A stretch of 11,566 bases of DNA from Desulfobacterales bacterium (GCA_030613145.1 JAUWMM010000022.1:1-11566), one strand, 5' to 3'. Counted from the stretch's first letter, positions 1 through 7,109 are shown. Program-made: numbers and translations. The notes: generated by a model from the sequence alone, not told the origin.

Positions 1-323
1 GTGACCCGCCATAGCCTCGGCGAAGGCGGGTTATTGCTTCGGCGAGTTCCGCCGTCCTGAGACACAGTCAGGATGCCATGTGCGGGAGCACTGAGAGGCT
101 TCACTACATGGAGCAATTTTAGAAAAATATCCAATTGCTGAGCGTCAAAATCATAAACTATTTGAGGGCGTTAGCCCGAATATTTGCAATTTGGTGAAGC
201 AATTCACGAATCACAAAATGGCTCACGGGAGTTAGCAAGATCGGGACTATTTCAAAAAGCTAAACTATTACGAATATGGTGTTATCAGTATCAGGCGAAC
301 AAAAAGTCCAAGGGTCATTGGCA
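1..323. other. Non-coding stretch before lnt with several hairpins
   Basis: No gene can be supported here. Three perfect hairpins stand side by side at the left end: arms 4-10/25-31 (ACCCGCC/GGCGGGT), 40-44/50-54 (CGGCG/CGCCG) and 55-60/68-73 (TCCTGA/TCAGGA). Further right are a 7-bp inverted repeat 112-118/133-139 (AGCAATT/AATTGCT) and a small stem 194-198/203-207 closed by a GCAA loop. A frame open from 175 to 336 has no ATG or GTG and runs into lnt, so it is not called. The hairpins may be the end of an upstream transcript or a dispersed repeat. No convincing promoter for lnt was found. Confidence 0.5.
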
Positions 324-1850
324 ATGTGCGGGATAAGGCTGTTTGACATTGCGCTGGCAGCGACAACCGGTCTGCTGCTAACCGCCTCGTTTCCGCGAAT
401 CGGCTTGGGATTCCTCGTCTGGGTCGCCTTTGTTCCGCTTTTCTATTCCATAAGAAATACCCCGCCTATGGCAAGTTTTAAGCTTGGATTCCTCGCAGGG
501 CTGGTTCATTATGCGACGCTTCTTTACTGGATTTTTGGCGTCATACACCACTATGGTCAGCTGCCGAGCATCCTGTGCGCTGTTATACTCATGCTACTTG
601 TGTTCTACCTCAGCCTATATCCAGGACTCTTTGCAATGGTTATCAGCCGACCTTTGGCAAGGCATCTCCCCAACTATTTGATCGCACCCTTTTTGTGGAC
701 TGCCCTCGAATATGTCAAGTCATTCTTCCTGTCCGGCTTTCCATGGGAAAACCTTGGCCACTCGCAATATAATCAGTTGCACCTAATTCAGATTTCAGAT
801 ATATTAGGAACATACGGCCTGTCAGCTCTCATAATGGGCGTCAATGCCGTGCTCTTTGAAGCCTGGGATACTTTCTCAAAGAATAGGGGCTTTGCCTGGA
901 AGCCCATCATCACTGTCGTCTTGGTAATAGCCGGCTTTTTGACCTACGGCACCTGGCGCATAGGAAAGATCGACAAGGCTGCTGAGGCCGCGCCCAAGCG
1001 TGCTATTGCGTTGGTACAAGGGAATATTGACCAATCCAAAAAGTGGCTTCCCTCTTTTCAATATGAGACCGTCCAACGCTATGGTACCTTGTCTGTTGCC
1101 GCCTTGAAGACCGGCCCGGACCTTATAATATGGCCGGAAACAGCTCTTCCTTTTTACTTTTTGCACGATGAGGGTCTTACAAGAAAGTCGCTGCAGGTAG
1201 TTCGCGCTTGCGGGGTCAATTTTGTTTTTGGAAGCCCCTCTTTTAGCAAAACCGGTCAAACAATCCGCTATTACAACAGTGCTTATTTGGTTGACCCCTG
1301 CGGCAAAGTATTGGGCAAATATGATAAAGTACACCTGGTGCCCTATGGTGAATATGTTCCTCTCAAGCGCTACTTTCCTTTCCTGGGAAAGATAGTGGAA
1401 GCTGTGGGGGATTTTGAGCCCGGCAGGAAGGGCCGGGTCCTGTTGTGGGGTTGTGAAAAAATTGGGGTCTTGATTTGCTTTGAAGCGATCTTTCCGGACT
1501 TGGCCCGTTCAATGGTTCAAAACGGTGCCCAACTGTTGATCAACATCACAAACGATGCTTGGTTTGGGAACTCAAGCGCCCCTTACCAGCATCTTTCCAT
1601 GGTTGTATTTCGGGCGGTTGAAAATCATGTGGCAGTGGCCAGAGCGGCCAATACCGGTATCAGCGCCTTTGTCGATCCTGTAGGCAGGCTCTTTGATGAA
1701 ACGCCCCTGTTTGAGGAGGCGATTCGAACCCGTTCGCTCCCTTTGATGAACCATAGGAGCTTCTATGCTCGCCACGGCGACATTTTTGCTATAGTGTGTG
1801 TTTTGATAAGCTTGGTCGTCTGCATAGGCTCTTTTTGGAAAAAAACTTAG
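324..1850 (+). CDS. lnt: Apolipoprotein N-acyltransferase
   Basis: Lnt transfers an acyl chain from a phospholipid to the N-terminal cysteine of apolipoproteins on the periplasmic face of the inner membrane, the last step of lipoprotein maturation. From the ATG at 324 the protein is 508 residues, close to the usual 510 or so. The N-terminal 210 residues are a run of hydrophobic membrane segments with the conserved SGFPWENLGHSQ stretch. The C-terminal part is a nitrilase-type domain with the expected catalytic triad: Glu272 (WPETALPFY), Lys335 (YDKVHLVPYGEY) and Cys385 (LICFEAIFPD). A last membrane segment lies near residues 485-503. An in-frame ATG exists at 276, but 324 is preferred: it has AAGGG nine bases upstream, and its triad numbering almost matches E. 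coli Lnt (267/335/387). prfB follows after 77 bases. Confidence 0.96.
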   Translation: MCGIRLFDIALAATTGLLLTASFPRIGLGFLVWVAFVPLFYSIRNTPPMASFKLGFLAGLVHYATLLYWIFGVIHHYGQLPSILCAVILMLLVFYLSLYPGLFAMVISRPLARHLPNYLIAPFLWTALEYVKSFFLSGFPWENLGHSQYNQLHLIQISDILGTYGLSALIMGVNAVLFEAWDTFSKNRGFAWKPIITVVLVIAGFLTYGTWRIGKIDKAAEAAPKRAIALVQGNIDQSKKWLPSFQYETVQRYGTLSVAALKTGPDLIIWPETALPFYFLHDEGLTRKSLQVVRACGVNFVFGSPSFSKTGQTIRYYNSAYLVDPCGKVLGKYDKVHLVPYGEYVPLKRYFPFLGKIVEAVGDFEPGRKGRVLLWGCEKIGVLICFEAIFPDLARSMVQNGAQLLINITNDAWFGNSSAPYQHLSMVVFRAVENHVAVARAANTGISAFVDPVGRLFDETPLFEEAIRTRSLPLMNHRSFYARHGDIFAIVCVLISLVVCIGSFWKKT

Positions 1851-1856
1851 GGGCTT
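1841..1856 (+). repeat. Direct repeat copy 1 at the lnt stop codon
   Basis: The 16 bases AAAAACTTAGGGGCTT span the lnt stop codon (TAG 1848-1850). They recur exactly at 3014-3029 over the prfB stop codon, in the same reading frame, so both proteins end in Lys-Thr. The similarity continues with mismatches for about eight more bases. Confidence 0.6.
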
Positions 1857-1927
1857 TGTTCCCAATTGGAGACCACTAAAAACTTTTGATTTCAGCAGGT
1901 TGCACCAAGGACTAAGGAGGTACTGCT

Positions 1928-3023
1928 ATGTCAGTTGAACTAAAAAGCAAAATCGAATCTCTTGGAAGTAGGCTAGAACAACTCAGGGGTTATCTTTGAC
2001 TTAGCTGGAAAACAGAAACGGCTCAAAGAAATCGAAAAGATCATATCTAAGAAAGACTTTTGGGATACTCCGGAAGCAACTAAAGAAATCCTGAGAGAAA
2101 GAACGACTCTTTCCGATACAATAAACTCCTGGGAAAAGCACCACCATGATCTGGAAGACGCTGAGGTCCTTTTAGGCCTGGCCATAGAAGAGGATGACGA
2201 AGCGAGCATCCAGGAGGTCTCGGAAACAATCCAGAGGCTGGAAGAAGCCATTCATCGCATGACTCTTGAATGGATGCTAAGCGGCAAAGACGATGCCAAA
2301 AACGCTATTGTCTCGATTAATGCCGGCGCAGGAGGAACTGAAGCCCAAGACTGGGCCGAGATGCTCTTCCGCATGTACCTCCGCTGGGCTGAGCGAAAAA
2401 ATTATAAAACCACTGTTGTCGATTTACAGCCTGGCGAAGAAGCCGGCATTAAGAGCGTCACCTTTATTGCCAGTGGTCCTTATGCTTTCGGTTACCTGAG
2501 GGGCGAGACCGGGATCCATAGGCTTGTTCGGATGTCCCCATTCGATGCCAGTAATCGTCGACACACCTCATTTGCGTCGGTCTCGACGTCTCCGGAACTC
2601 AACGAGGAGGTTGTTATAAACATTGAAGAAAAAGATCTACGCATTGACACCTTCCGTTCCAGCGGAGCAGGCGGTCAGCACGTCAACAAGACCAGTTCTG
2701 CTATCCGCATAACCCATTTGCCGACAGGAATCATTGCACAGTCTCAGCAGGAATCTTCACAGTATCGAAACAAGGCAATTGCTATGAAAGTCTTAAAGTC
2801 ACGATTGTATGAATACGAGGAGAGTAAAAGGGCCGACGAAAAGCAAGCAATTTACGAAGGCAAGGATGAGATTGCTTGGGGAAGTCAGATCAGGTCCTAT
2901 ACCCTGCAACCCTATCAGATGGTCAAAGACCATCGAATCAATCTTGGGATAGGAAATGTTAATGATGTTCTAGATGGAAACCTGGACCCCTTCATAGAAG
3001 GTGTGCTTCTATCAAAAACTTAG
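1928..3023 (+). CDS. prfB: Peptide chain release factor 2 (programmed +1 frameshift)
   Basis: RF2 recognises UGA and UAA in the ribosomal A site and triggers peptide release. The start is the ATG at 1928, with a strong AAGGAGG at 1914-1920. Zero-frame reading stops at TGA 1997-1999 after 23 codons. A +1 slip on CTT-T continues at GAC 1998-2000 and reads through to TAG 3021-3023, giving 364 residues, the usual RF2 length. The stop-codon-recognition tripeptide Ser-Pro-Phe is at 203-205 and the catalytic Gly-Gly-Gln loop (SGAGGQHVNKTSSA) at 248-250. The residue four before the GGQ is Ser. Finding the gene only from the internal ATG at 2259 would lose the N-terminal domain; that ATG is not the start. 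Lies 77 bases after lnt and 53 before the receiver gene. Confidence 0.97.
1985..2000 (+). promoter_or_regulatory. prfB programmed +1 frameshift site
   Basis: The bases AGGGGTTATCTTTGAC contain the three known elements of RF2 autoregulation: an internal Shine-Dalgarno-like AGGGG at 1985-1989, three bases before the slippery CTT (1994-1996) once the T-TAT spacer is counted as in E. coli, and an in-frame TGA followed by C (a poor termination context). When RF2 is scarce the ribosome pauses at TGA and slips +1; when it is plentiful synthesis ends after 23 residues. This is established for the family and the sequence here matches it almost base for base. Confidence 0.95.
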
Positions 3024-3029
3024 GGGCTT
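3014..3029 (+). repeat. Direct repeat copy 2 at the prfB stop codon
   Basis: Exact 16-base copy of 1841-1856, spanning the prfB TAG stop (3021-3023). The continuation GGGGCTTCGCTCC (3023-3035) can fold into a five-pair hairpin with one G-T pair. The first copy has GGGGCTTTGTTCC, which keeps pairing only through G-T pairs. Confidence 0.6.
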
Positions 3030-3076
3030 CGCTCCATACTCCATCACCCCATCGTTCTATATAAGGAGCGGGCATT

Positions 3077-3442
3077 ATGGCTAAGATATTGTTTGTCGAT
3101 GACGAAGAAAGCATTAGGACCCTTTGTGCAGAAGAACTGGAAGAAGAAGGCTACGAGGTCATCACAACCGGCAAATGTAAGGATGTGTTGGAACTGATTG
3201 CCTCTACGCGACCCTCTGCTGTAGTTTTGGATATCCGTATGGACGACTGCAATGGGCTGGACCTGTTGCAAGAAGTACGCAATGCCTATCAGGGCCTTCC
3301 GGTTATTTTGAACACGGCCTATGACTCCTACAGAGAGGATGTAAAATCCGTCGCCGCCGATCACTATGTGGTCAAATCTTTTGACCTGGCAGAACTCAAA
3401 GCCAAACTTGCCATGGTGGTCAAGGAAAAAAATAGCCCATGA
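3077..3442 (+). CDS. Stand-alone CheY-like response regulator receiver
   Basis: A 121-residue single receiver domain with no output domain. Key residues are present: acidic pair Asp8/Asp9 (FVDDEES), phosphoacceptor Asp52 (VVLDIRM), switch Thr80 (LNTAYDSY) and conserved Lys100. The usual Lys-Pro is Lys-Ser here (VVKSFD). Such proteins pass phosphate on or act by protein contact after phosphorylation by a histidine kinase; no kinase of that type is in the window. AAGGAG lies eight bases before the ATG. The stop codon overlaps an ATG that opens a six-residue frame leading to the ATP-grasp gene, so the two genes are probably co-transcribed and perhaps translationally coupled. Partner and output are unknown. 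Confidence 0.92.
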   Translation: MAKILFVDDEESIRTLCAEELEEEGYEVITTGKCKDVLELIASTRPSAVVLDIRMDDCNGLDLLQEVRNAYQGLPVILNTAYDSYREDVKSVAADHYVVKSFDLAELKAKLAMVVKEKNSP

Positions 3443-3459
3443 AACCAATTTACACATAA
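3439..3459 (+). other. Six-codon mini-ORF bridging receiver and ATP-grasp genes
   Basis: ATGA at 3439-3442 overlaps the receiver stop codon. The frame reads MKPIYT then TAA at 3457-3459. This is the same frame as the ATP-grasp gene, which starts at ATG 3463 one codon later. It may couple translation of the two genes, or may be the remnant of a slightly longer N-terminus cut by the TAA. It could also be chance. Confidence 0.35.
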
Positions 3460-3462
3460 AGC

Positions 3463-4293
3463 ATGATCCTGTCGTTCCATCCACGCGTCAAGGGGGATGT
3501 CAATCTGCGGCTGACCCTAAAAGGGCTTTTTTCGGACAAAGAGACCAGGCTGATCGACTCGGCCGACGCCATCGTGACCACGCAAAGCATTAAGGCCCAC
3601 CAATACGAATTTTGTCGAAGGCGCTGTGTCAACCTTTTTCCCGATTATACCTATCGATTTGGCTTTGAAGGAAAATATGGGAACACTCACCTCTTTCAAA
3701 AGTTCAATACCCCCCACCCTGAGACCAGTTGCTATGAGTCAGTAGAAAATTTTATGTTTCGTCATTTCAAAAACCATGAACCTCTCATACCATTCCCGTT
3801 TGTATTAAAGGGAGACCTGGGTGGCGGCGGTTGGGCGGTTTTCCTTATTAGAAACCGGCATGCTCTTATGAAAAAGATCGATATCCTGAGCGATGAGAAC
3901 CTTCACCCCTCCAGGCGTTTCATTGCCCAAGCATTTGTCCCTCACGGCGGAAGAGACCTCCGGGTGGTGGTCATCGGCAGTATTATCAAGGCCTACTGGC
4001 GATGTCAGTACAAGCCGGGAGAATTCCGCAATAATGTTGGTCGGGGCGCGGTGATCAACTATGATTTTGATCCTGAATTAAGCAATGATGGGATAAAGTG
4101 CGTGCAAGATTTCTGCTCAAAAACCGGCATCAATTTGGCCGCATTTGATGTATTGTTTGACCGGAGCCAACCAGATCCTAAACCACTTCTTTCAGAGATC
4201 AATTTCCTGTTTGGTCGTAAGGGCCTGGGCGGATCCCCCCGGTTTTACGAGGTTCTGAACCAAGCATTTCAACAGTGGGCCGGACAACTATAG
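3463..4293 (+). CDS. RimK-like ATP-grasp protein
   Basis: A 276-residue protein with ATP-grasp features. A Lys/Gly-rich nucleotide-binding strand and loop lies at 113-129 (FVLKGDLGGGGWAVFLI, Lys116). The RDLRVVVIG strand is at 164-172, and a basic Gly-rich segment with an Asn pair (FRNNVGRGA) is near 188-196. The probable metal ligands are Asp229 (AAFDV), Glu245 and Asn247 (LLSEINFLFG). ATP-grasp enzymes join a carboxylate to an amine, thiol or amino acid through an acyl phosphate; RimK-like members often modify peptides or proteins. The substrate cannot be read from sequence. The N-terminal stretch MILSFHPRVKGD looks like a normal protein start, though the ribosome binding site before 3463 is weak. 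Its neighbour, a receiver domain 20 bases upstream, is an unusual partner. Confidence 0.85.
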   Translation: MILSFHPRVKGDVNLRLTLKGLFSDKETRLIDSADAIVTTQSIKAHQYEFCRRRCVNLFPDYTYRFGFEGKYGNTHLFQKFNTPHPETSCYESVENFMFRHFKNHEPLIPFPFVLKGDLGGGGWAVFLIRNRHALMKKIDILSDENLHPSRRFIAQAFVPHGGRDLRVVVIGSIIKAYWRCQYKPGEFRNNVGRGAVINYDFDPELSNDGIKCVQDFCSKTGINLAAFDVLFDRSQPDPKPLLSEINFLFGRKGLGGSPRFYEVLNQAFQQWAGQL

Positions 4294-4301
4294 TGAAGCC
4301 T

Positions 4302-4321
4302 CCCTGTGCTCATGCACAGGG
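4302..4321 (+). terminator. Hairpin after the ATP-grasp gene
   Basis: A perfect 8-bp stem CCCTGTGC/GCACAGGG with a TCAT loop starts eight bases after the stop codon. It lacks a following T run, so it is a weak candidate for an intrinsic terminator and may act as a 3' mRNA stabiliser instead. Confidence 0.4.
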
Positions 4322-4407
4322 CATTCTGGCGAAGGCGAGTAATCTAAAATCGTAACACGCATTTTCATGACCAAATAACCAACACTAAAAGAGGGAGGAC
4401 TGCGTTC

Positions 4408-4917
4408 ATGAAAAATCTGAAAAAGGATCTGCAGGCGGTTACCAAGGAATTTGACGCGCTAACAAAGAAGACCAAAAAGTTGACAGACGAACTCAAAAAG
4501 AAAGCGGCTGATCAGTTGAACAAGGCGCGGGAAGCTGTGAGGCCAGAAGTGGCAGCACGAAAAACAGCAAACACGCTAAAGTTGCTCACAAAGACCATGG
4601 ACAAGATGATCAAGGCCGCTGAAAAATTTGAGAAGGACCAGGCCGCAAAGAAACGGAAACCCAAGGCTAAAGCTACAAGAAAAGTGGCTGCCAAAAAGAA
4701 AGCTGTTGCAAAGAAGCCCACCGCGAAGAAAACCGCTGCACCGACGGCAACTGATCAGGTACTCAAGATTATAAAGAGGTCTAAGAAGGGTGTCGATGCT
4801 CCAACGTTGATGAAGAAGACCGGGTTCGAGGACAAGAAGATCAGGAATATTCTTTTCAGGGCTGCTAAGCAGGGAAAGATTAAGAGGACCGGAAGGGGTG
4901 TTTATATTGCCTCATAA
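4408..4917 (+). CDS. Histone-H1-like Lys/Ala-rich protein with C-terminal winged helix
   Basis: A 169-residue, very basic protein that I cannot assign to a named gene. Residues 1-78 are charged and helical, probably a coiled coil with heptad-like Leu/Ala spacing. Residues 79-114 are a Lys-Ala-Pro-rich tail resembling eukaryotic histone H1 tails (KPKAKATRKVAAKKKA). Residues 115-169 look like a winged helix (VLKIIKRSKKGVDAPTLMKKTGF, then IRNILFRAAKQGKI and a GRGVYIAS wing). This order suggests a DNA-binding chromatin-type or regulatory protein in which the tail contacts DNA nonspecifically. GGGAGG is nine bases before the ATG. It stands alone, 114 bases after the ATP-grasp gene, and converges on the nitroreductase gene. 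Function is inferred from composition and fold only. Confidence 0.85.
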   Translation: MKNLKKDLQAVTKEFDALTKKTKKLTDELKKKAADQLNKAREAVRPEVAARKTANTLKLLTKTMDKMIKAAEKFEKDQAAKKRKPKAKATRKVAAKKKAVAKKPTAKKTAAPTATDQVLKIIKRSKKGVDAPTLMKKTGFEDKKIRNILFRAAKQGKIKRTGRGVYIAS

Positions 4918-4968
4918 CGGCAATCCTCATCAAACGAGTGCAAACAAAGGTCGTTGACGGACTAACTA

Positions 4969-5033
4969 GTGCCCATCCACGAATCGTAAAAACTCAATGG
5001 GCACAAGCGTAAGTTACCGATCCAGAAGGTAAC
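4969..5033. terminator. Inverted repeats between convergent genes
   Basis: Two perfect inverted repeats lie in the 152-base gap between the converging histone-like and nitroreductase genes: GTGCCCAT/ATGGGCAC (4969-4976/4997-5004, 20-base loop) and GTTACC/GGTAAC (5013-5018/5028-5033, 9-base loop). They could end transcription from both sides, but neither has a T run, so this is only a candidate. Confidence 0.35.
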
Positions 5034-5069
5034 GGGCGAGAGGACTTACTAGAAGCTGTTTTAAAACCC

Positions 5070-5702
5070 CTAATCAAATTTTACCACAATCTCGTCAAAA
5101 GTTTTTCTCCACTTGGGAGGATACAGCTCCTTTGTCTGGTCAAAATAGCCTATGGCCAGCAGTAGGGGCACCCAGTAATTTTCAGGAATGTTAAATGCCT
5201 GTCTGACACCGTCATGATCAAAACCGTCCATGGGGTGGGTGTCCAGCCCGAGGCTCTTTGCAGCAAACATGAGGGCCATGGTAAAGAACCCCGTATTCTT
5301 GCATGCAAAGGCCTGTTGTCTTTCTTGGCTTGTCCCATATAGGTCCTGACAGGCATTGATGTACCAATCGTACTGCCCCTCTTCCATGCCGCCAGCCTGA
5401 ATCATCTCCTTGAAATTTCTCTCTACAAAAGGATGCCCCTTTTTCCATCCGTCCCTGTCTGCCAGGACTATAAAGACCACGGGCGCCTCACTGACCTTGG
5501 GCTGGTTCCAGGCAAGTTCTCTGAGACGCATTTTCTCTTCCTGATCTTTGATTATCATGATGCTCCATGGTTGAAGATTAAAGCTGGATGGTGCTTTTGC
5601 TGCCATCTCCACCACCTCACGGAGGAGGGCATCGGAAACTGGTTTTTCAGAATCAAAAAAATTGACTGCCCGTCTTTTGTTAATGACCTCTTTAAAGTCC
5701 AT
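5070..5702 (-). CDS. Nitroreductase-family FMN oxidoreductase
   Basis: A 210-residue protein of the nitroreductase family, which uses FMN and NAD(P)H to reduce nitro-aromatics, quinones, flavins or related compounds in the cytoplasm. The N-terminal FMN-contact motif (INKRRAVNFFD, Arg10/Arg11) and the following KAPSSFNLQPW (36-46) are typical, as are the central hydrophobic helix with GLDTHPMDGFD (152-162) and the LLLAIGYFD strand. The natural substrate cannot be told from sequence. A strong AAGGAGG lies directly before the ATG. It is 52 bases downstream of pgl and probably co-transcribed with it. The stop context TAGGGGTTTT resembles the repeat at the lnt and prfB stops. Confidence 0.92.
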   Translation of the reverse strand: MDFKEVINKRRAVNFFDSEKPVSDALLREVVEMAAKAPSSFNLQPWSIMIIKDQEEKMRLRELAWNQPKVSEAPVVFIVLADRDGWKKGHPFVERNFKEMIQAGGMEEGQYDWYINACQDLYGTSQERQQAFACKNTGFFTMALMFAAKSLGLDTHPMDGFDHDGVRQAFNIPENYWVPLLLAIGYFDQTKELYPPKWRKTFDEIVVKFD

Positions 5703-5754
5703 GACTCCTCCTTTCTGCTTCTGTCAGAGCACTTCCTTTTTCAATTTTTGATTG

Positions 5755-6531
5755 TTAACGTTCGCCAATAAGTCTCTCTCTTGAAAGCAACGAGGATGCC
5801 TCTTGATCCATGAGCCATATCAGTTGTCCGCTTACGGGTCGAACCCCCCGAACGGGCAACGGAGAGTCGGTTTCTTCAAATAGGGCCTTGATAACCAGCG
5901 CCTTTTCTTTTCCTGAAACCAGGAAGACTATTTGCCTGGCATGGTTCAGGACAGGGAAGGTCATGGTGAGACGGCTGACATCAGGGTTACCCCCTTTGAC
6001 AGCCGCCACCCACTTTTCCCACTCGTCCAGGGCGCGTTGACCAGGAAAAAGGGAGGCAGTATGTCCGTCCTGGCCAATCCCAAGAAATATCAAATCAAAG
6101 GTTGGAAGTGACCGTTCATTTGATCCGAAAAAATCCTTGAGCTCCTGCTCGTATTGCTTCGCTCCGTCTTCAGGGAAGTCCTCTGCCGGCATAGGGTGGA
6201 TTTGAGTGGCCGGAATGGGGATGTGATCAAGAAAGTCTGCCTTTGCTGCACCGAAGTTGCTGGCCGGGTCCGTCTCTCGGACGCACCTCTCATCAACCCA
6301 AAATATATTGGTGCCATTCCATGGGATGTCAGAACAGTAGGGTTCTTGGCTGAGCAACCTGTGTACTGGCCTTGGCGTGGAGCCGCCAGAGAGGGCCACG
6401 ACAAAACGACCCTGCTTGGTGATACAATCTCTGGCGTTTTTGCTGAAAATATCTGCAGCCCGAAAGGCCCAATCAGTATTGCCCTGAATGATTATTTTGG
6501 ATTCGGGCGACAGCCCGTCAAGACCCCCCAT
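5755..6531 (-). CDS. pgl: 6-phosphogluconolactonase
   Basis: Hydrolyses 6-phosphogluconolactone to 6-phosphogluconate, the second step of the oxidative pentose phosphate pathway. The 258-residue protein carries the family motifs in order: ALSGGSTPRPVHRLL (46-60), IFWVDERCVRETDPASNFG (76-94) and the active-site region LGIGQDGHTASLFPG (150-164, catalytic His157). It belongs to the SugarP isomerase-like DevB/SOL type. No in-frame start exists upstream of the ATG at 6531 because a TGA lies 12 bases before it. A GAGG about ten bases upstream is a modest ribosome binding site. zwf and gnd are not in the window. The repeat at 6580-6858 sits just upstream, so the promoter is either inside it or in the 48 bases between. 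Confidence 0.95.
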   Translation of the reverse strand: MGGLDGLSPESKIIIQGNTDWAFRAADIFSKNARDCITKQGRFVVALSGGSTPRPVHRLLSQEPYCSDIPWNGTNIFWVDERCVRETDPASNFGAAKADFLDHIPIPATQIHPMPAEDFPEDGAKQYEQELKDFFGSNERSLPTFDLIFLGIGQDGHTASLFPGQRALDEWEKWVAAVKGGNPDVSRLTMTFPVLNHARQIVFLVSGKEKALVIKALFEETDSPLPVRGVRPVSGQLIWLMDQEASSLLSRERLIGER

Positions 6532-6579
6532 TTTTTCAAGACCTCATTTTTGACGGTTTCGCAAAAAGCCCCTCTTGAT

Positions 6580-6858
6580 GTCATTGCGAGCGTAGCAAAG
6601 CAATCTCATTTGTGGTAACCGTTTGAAATCACGAGCCCGCCCTGGCGCGACGTAATCTGAACATACTTTCGTTTCTGCTGGCATAACTACCTGGGTTTCC
6701 ATTACCGCAATTAGACATTACAGGTCTGGGCCAGGGATTGCTTTGTCGCATCGCTCCCTGGCCCCCTTCGGTCTGAGCTCAGGGTCGAAGACTGACCGGG
6801 ATTATTGATGAAACCACCTGTCTTGAGCCTATCGCGCCAGGGCGGGCCTCGCAATGAC
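6580..6858. repeat. Composite nested palindromic repeat (MITE-like)
   Basis: A 279-base non-coding block bounded by an 11-bp perfect inverted repeat, GTCATTGCGAG (6580-6590) and CTCGCAATGAC (6848-6858). Inside are a 15-bp perfect inverted pair (6635-6649/6833-6847, GCCCGCCCTGGCGCG), a 10-bp stem GGGCCAGGGA/TCCCTGGCCC (6728-6737/6755-6764), a CTTCG...CGAAG palindrome around TGAGCTCA (6766-6790), and GCAAAGCAATC near the left end mirrored by GATTGCTTTG at 6737-6746. Elements starting GTCATTGCGAG...AAGCAATC are common dispersed repeats in related genomes (recalled, not searched). No ORF or transposase is present. It lies between pgl and the small membrane protein gene. Confidence 0.7.
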
Positions 6859-6953
6859 CGGTGAAAAGACTTATTACGATACCATCAATCATGTCGCAGC
6901 GGAAAATCAGCGATTTGAACTGTTAGAGCCCGAAGGGTTGATCCGCTTTTTCC

Positions 6954-7109
6954 CTATGCCTCATAGAGTTCGTACACCAACTTCTGAAACCAGGGAGGCT
7001 TCTGTAGTATTACAAAAATCAAGATCAAACCAACAATCGGGATGGGGATAACCGCGTCAACGATAGACAGACCTACCAGGTAGATTAGAGATTGAGTCCT
7101 GAGCGTCAT
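6954..7109 (-). CDS. Small single-span membrane protein (51 aa)
   Basis: A short gene read on the minus strand from ATG at 7109 to TAG at 6954. A GGAGG lies four bases before the start. The 51-residue product has a polar start (MTLRTQSL), one long hydrophobic segment at about residues 8-35 with two prolines (DAVIPIPIVGLILIFVIL), and an aromatic, charged end (KPPWFQKLVYELYEA). This looks like an inner-membrane miniprotein with the C-terminus on one side as an amphipathic helix. Function is unknown. It starts 56 bases after the stop of the desulforedoxin-like gene and could share its transcript. The competing plus-strand frame at 6854-7051 has no ribosome binding site and no protein-like pattern. 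Confidence 0.75.
   Translation of the reverse strand: MTLRTQSLIYLVGLSIVDAVIPIPIVGLILIFVILQKPPWFQKLVYELYEA

Noticed and set aside
175..336. Open plus-strand frame overlapping the start of lnt
   Set aside because: It has no ATG or GTG, no ribosome binding site, and ends inside lnt; upstream it meets several stops. Could be a gene remnant but cannot be supported.
876..1334. 152-codon minus-strand frame inside lnt
   Set aside because: Antisense to conserved Lnt coding sequence, with no recognisable motif; a shadow frame.
2259..3023. prfB starting at internal ATG 2259
   Set aside because: The true start at 1928 has a strong ribosome binding site, and the programmed frameshift restores the full RF2 length.
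3044..3484. 146-codon minus-strand frame over the receiver gene
   Set aside because: Antisense to a clear receiver domain; no motif of its own.
6154..6618. 154-codon plus-strand frame across pgl and the repeat
   Set aside because: Antisense to pgl, which has complete family motifs; the frame runs into the dispersed repeat.
6580..6858. CRISPR array or tRNA-like element
   Set aside because: The repeats are inverted and nested, not regularly spaced direct repeats, and no cloverleaf with an anticodon arm is visible.
6854..7051. 65-codon plus-strand frame
   Set aside because: No ribosome binding site and poor protein-like pattern; the opposite strand holds a better small gene with a GGAGG site.
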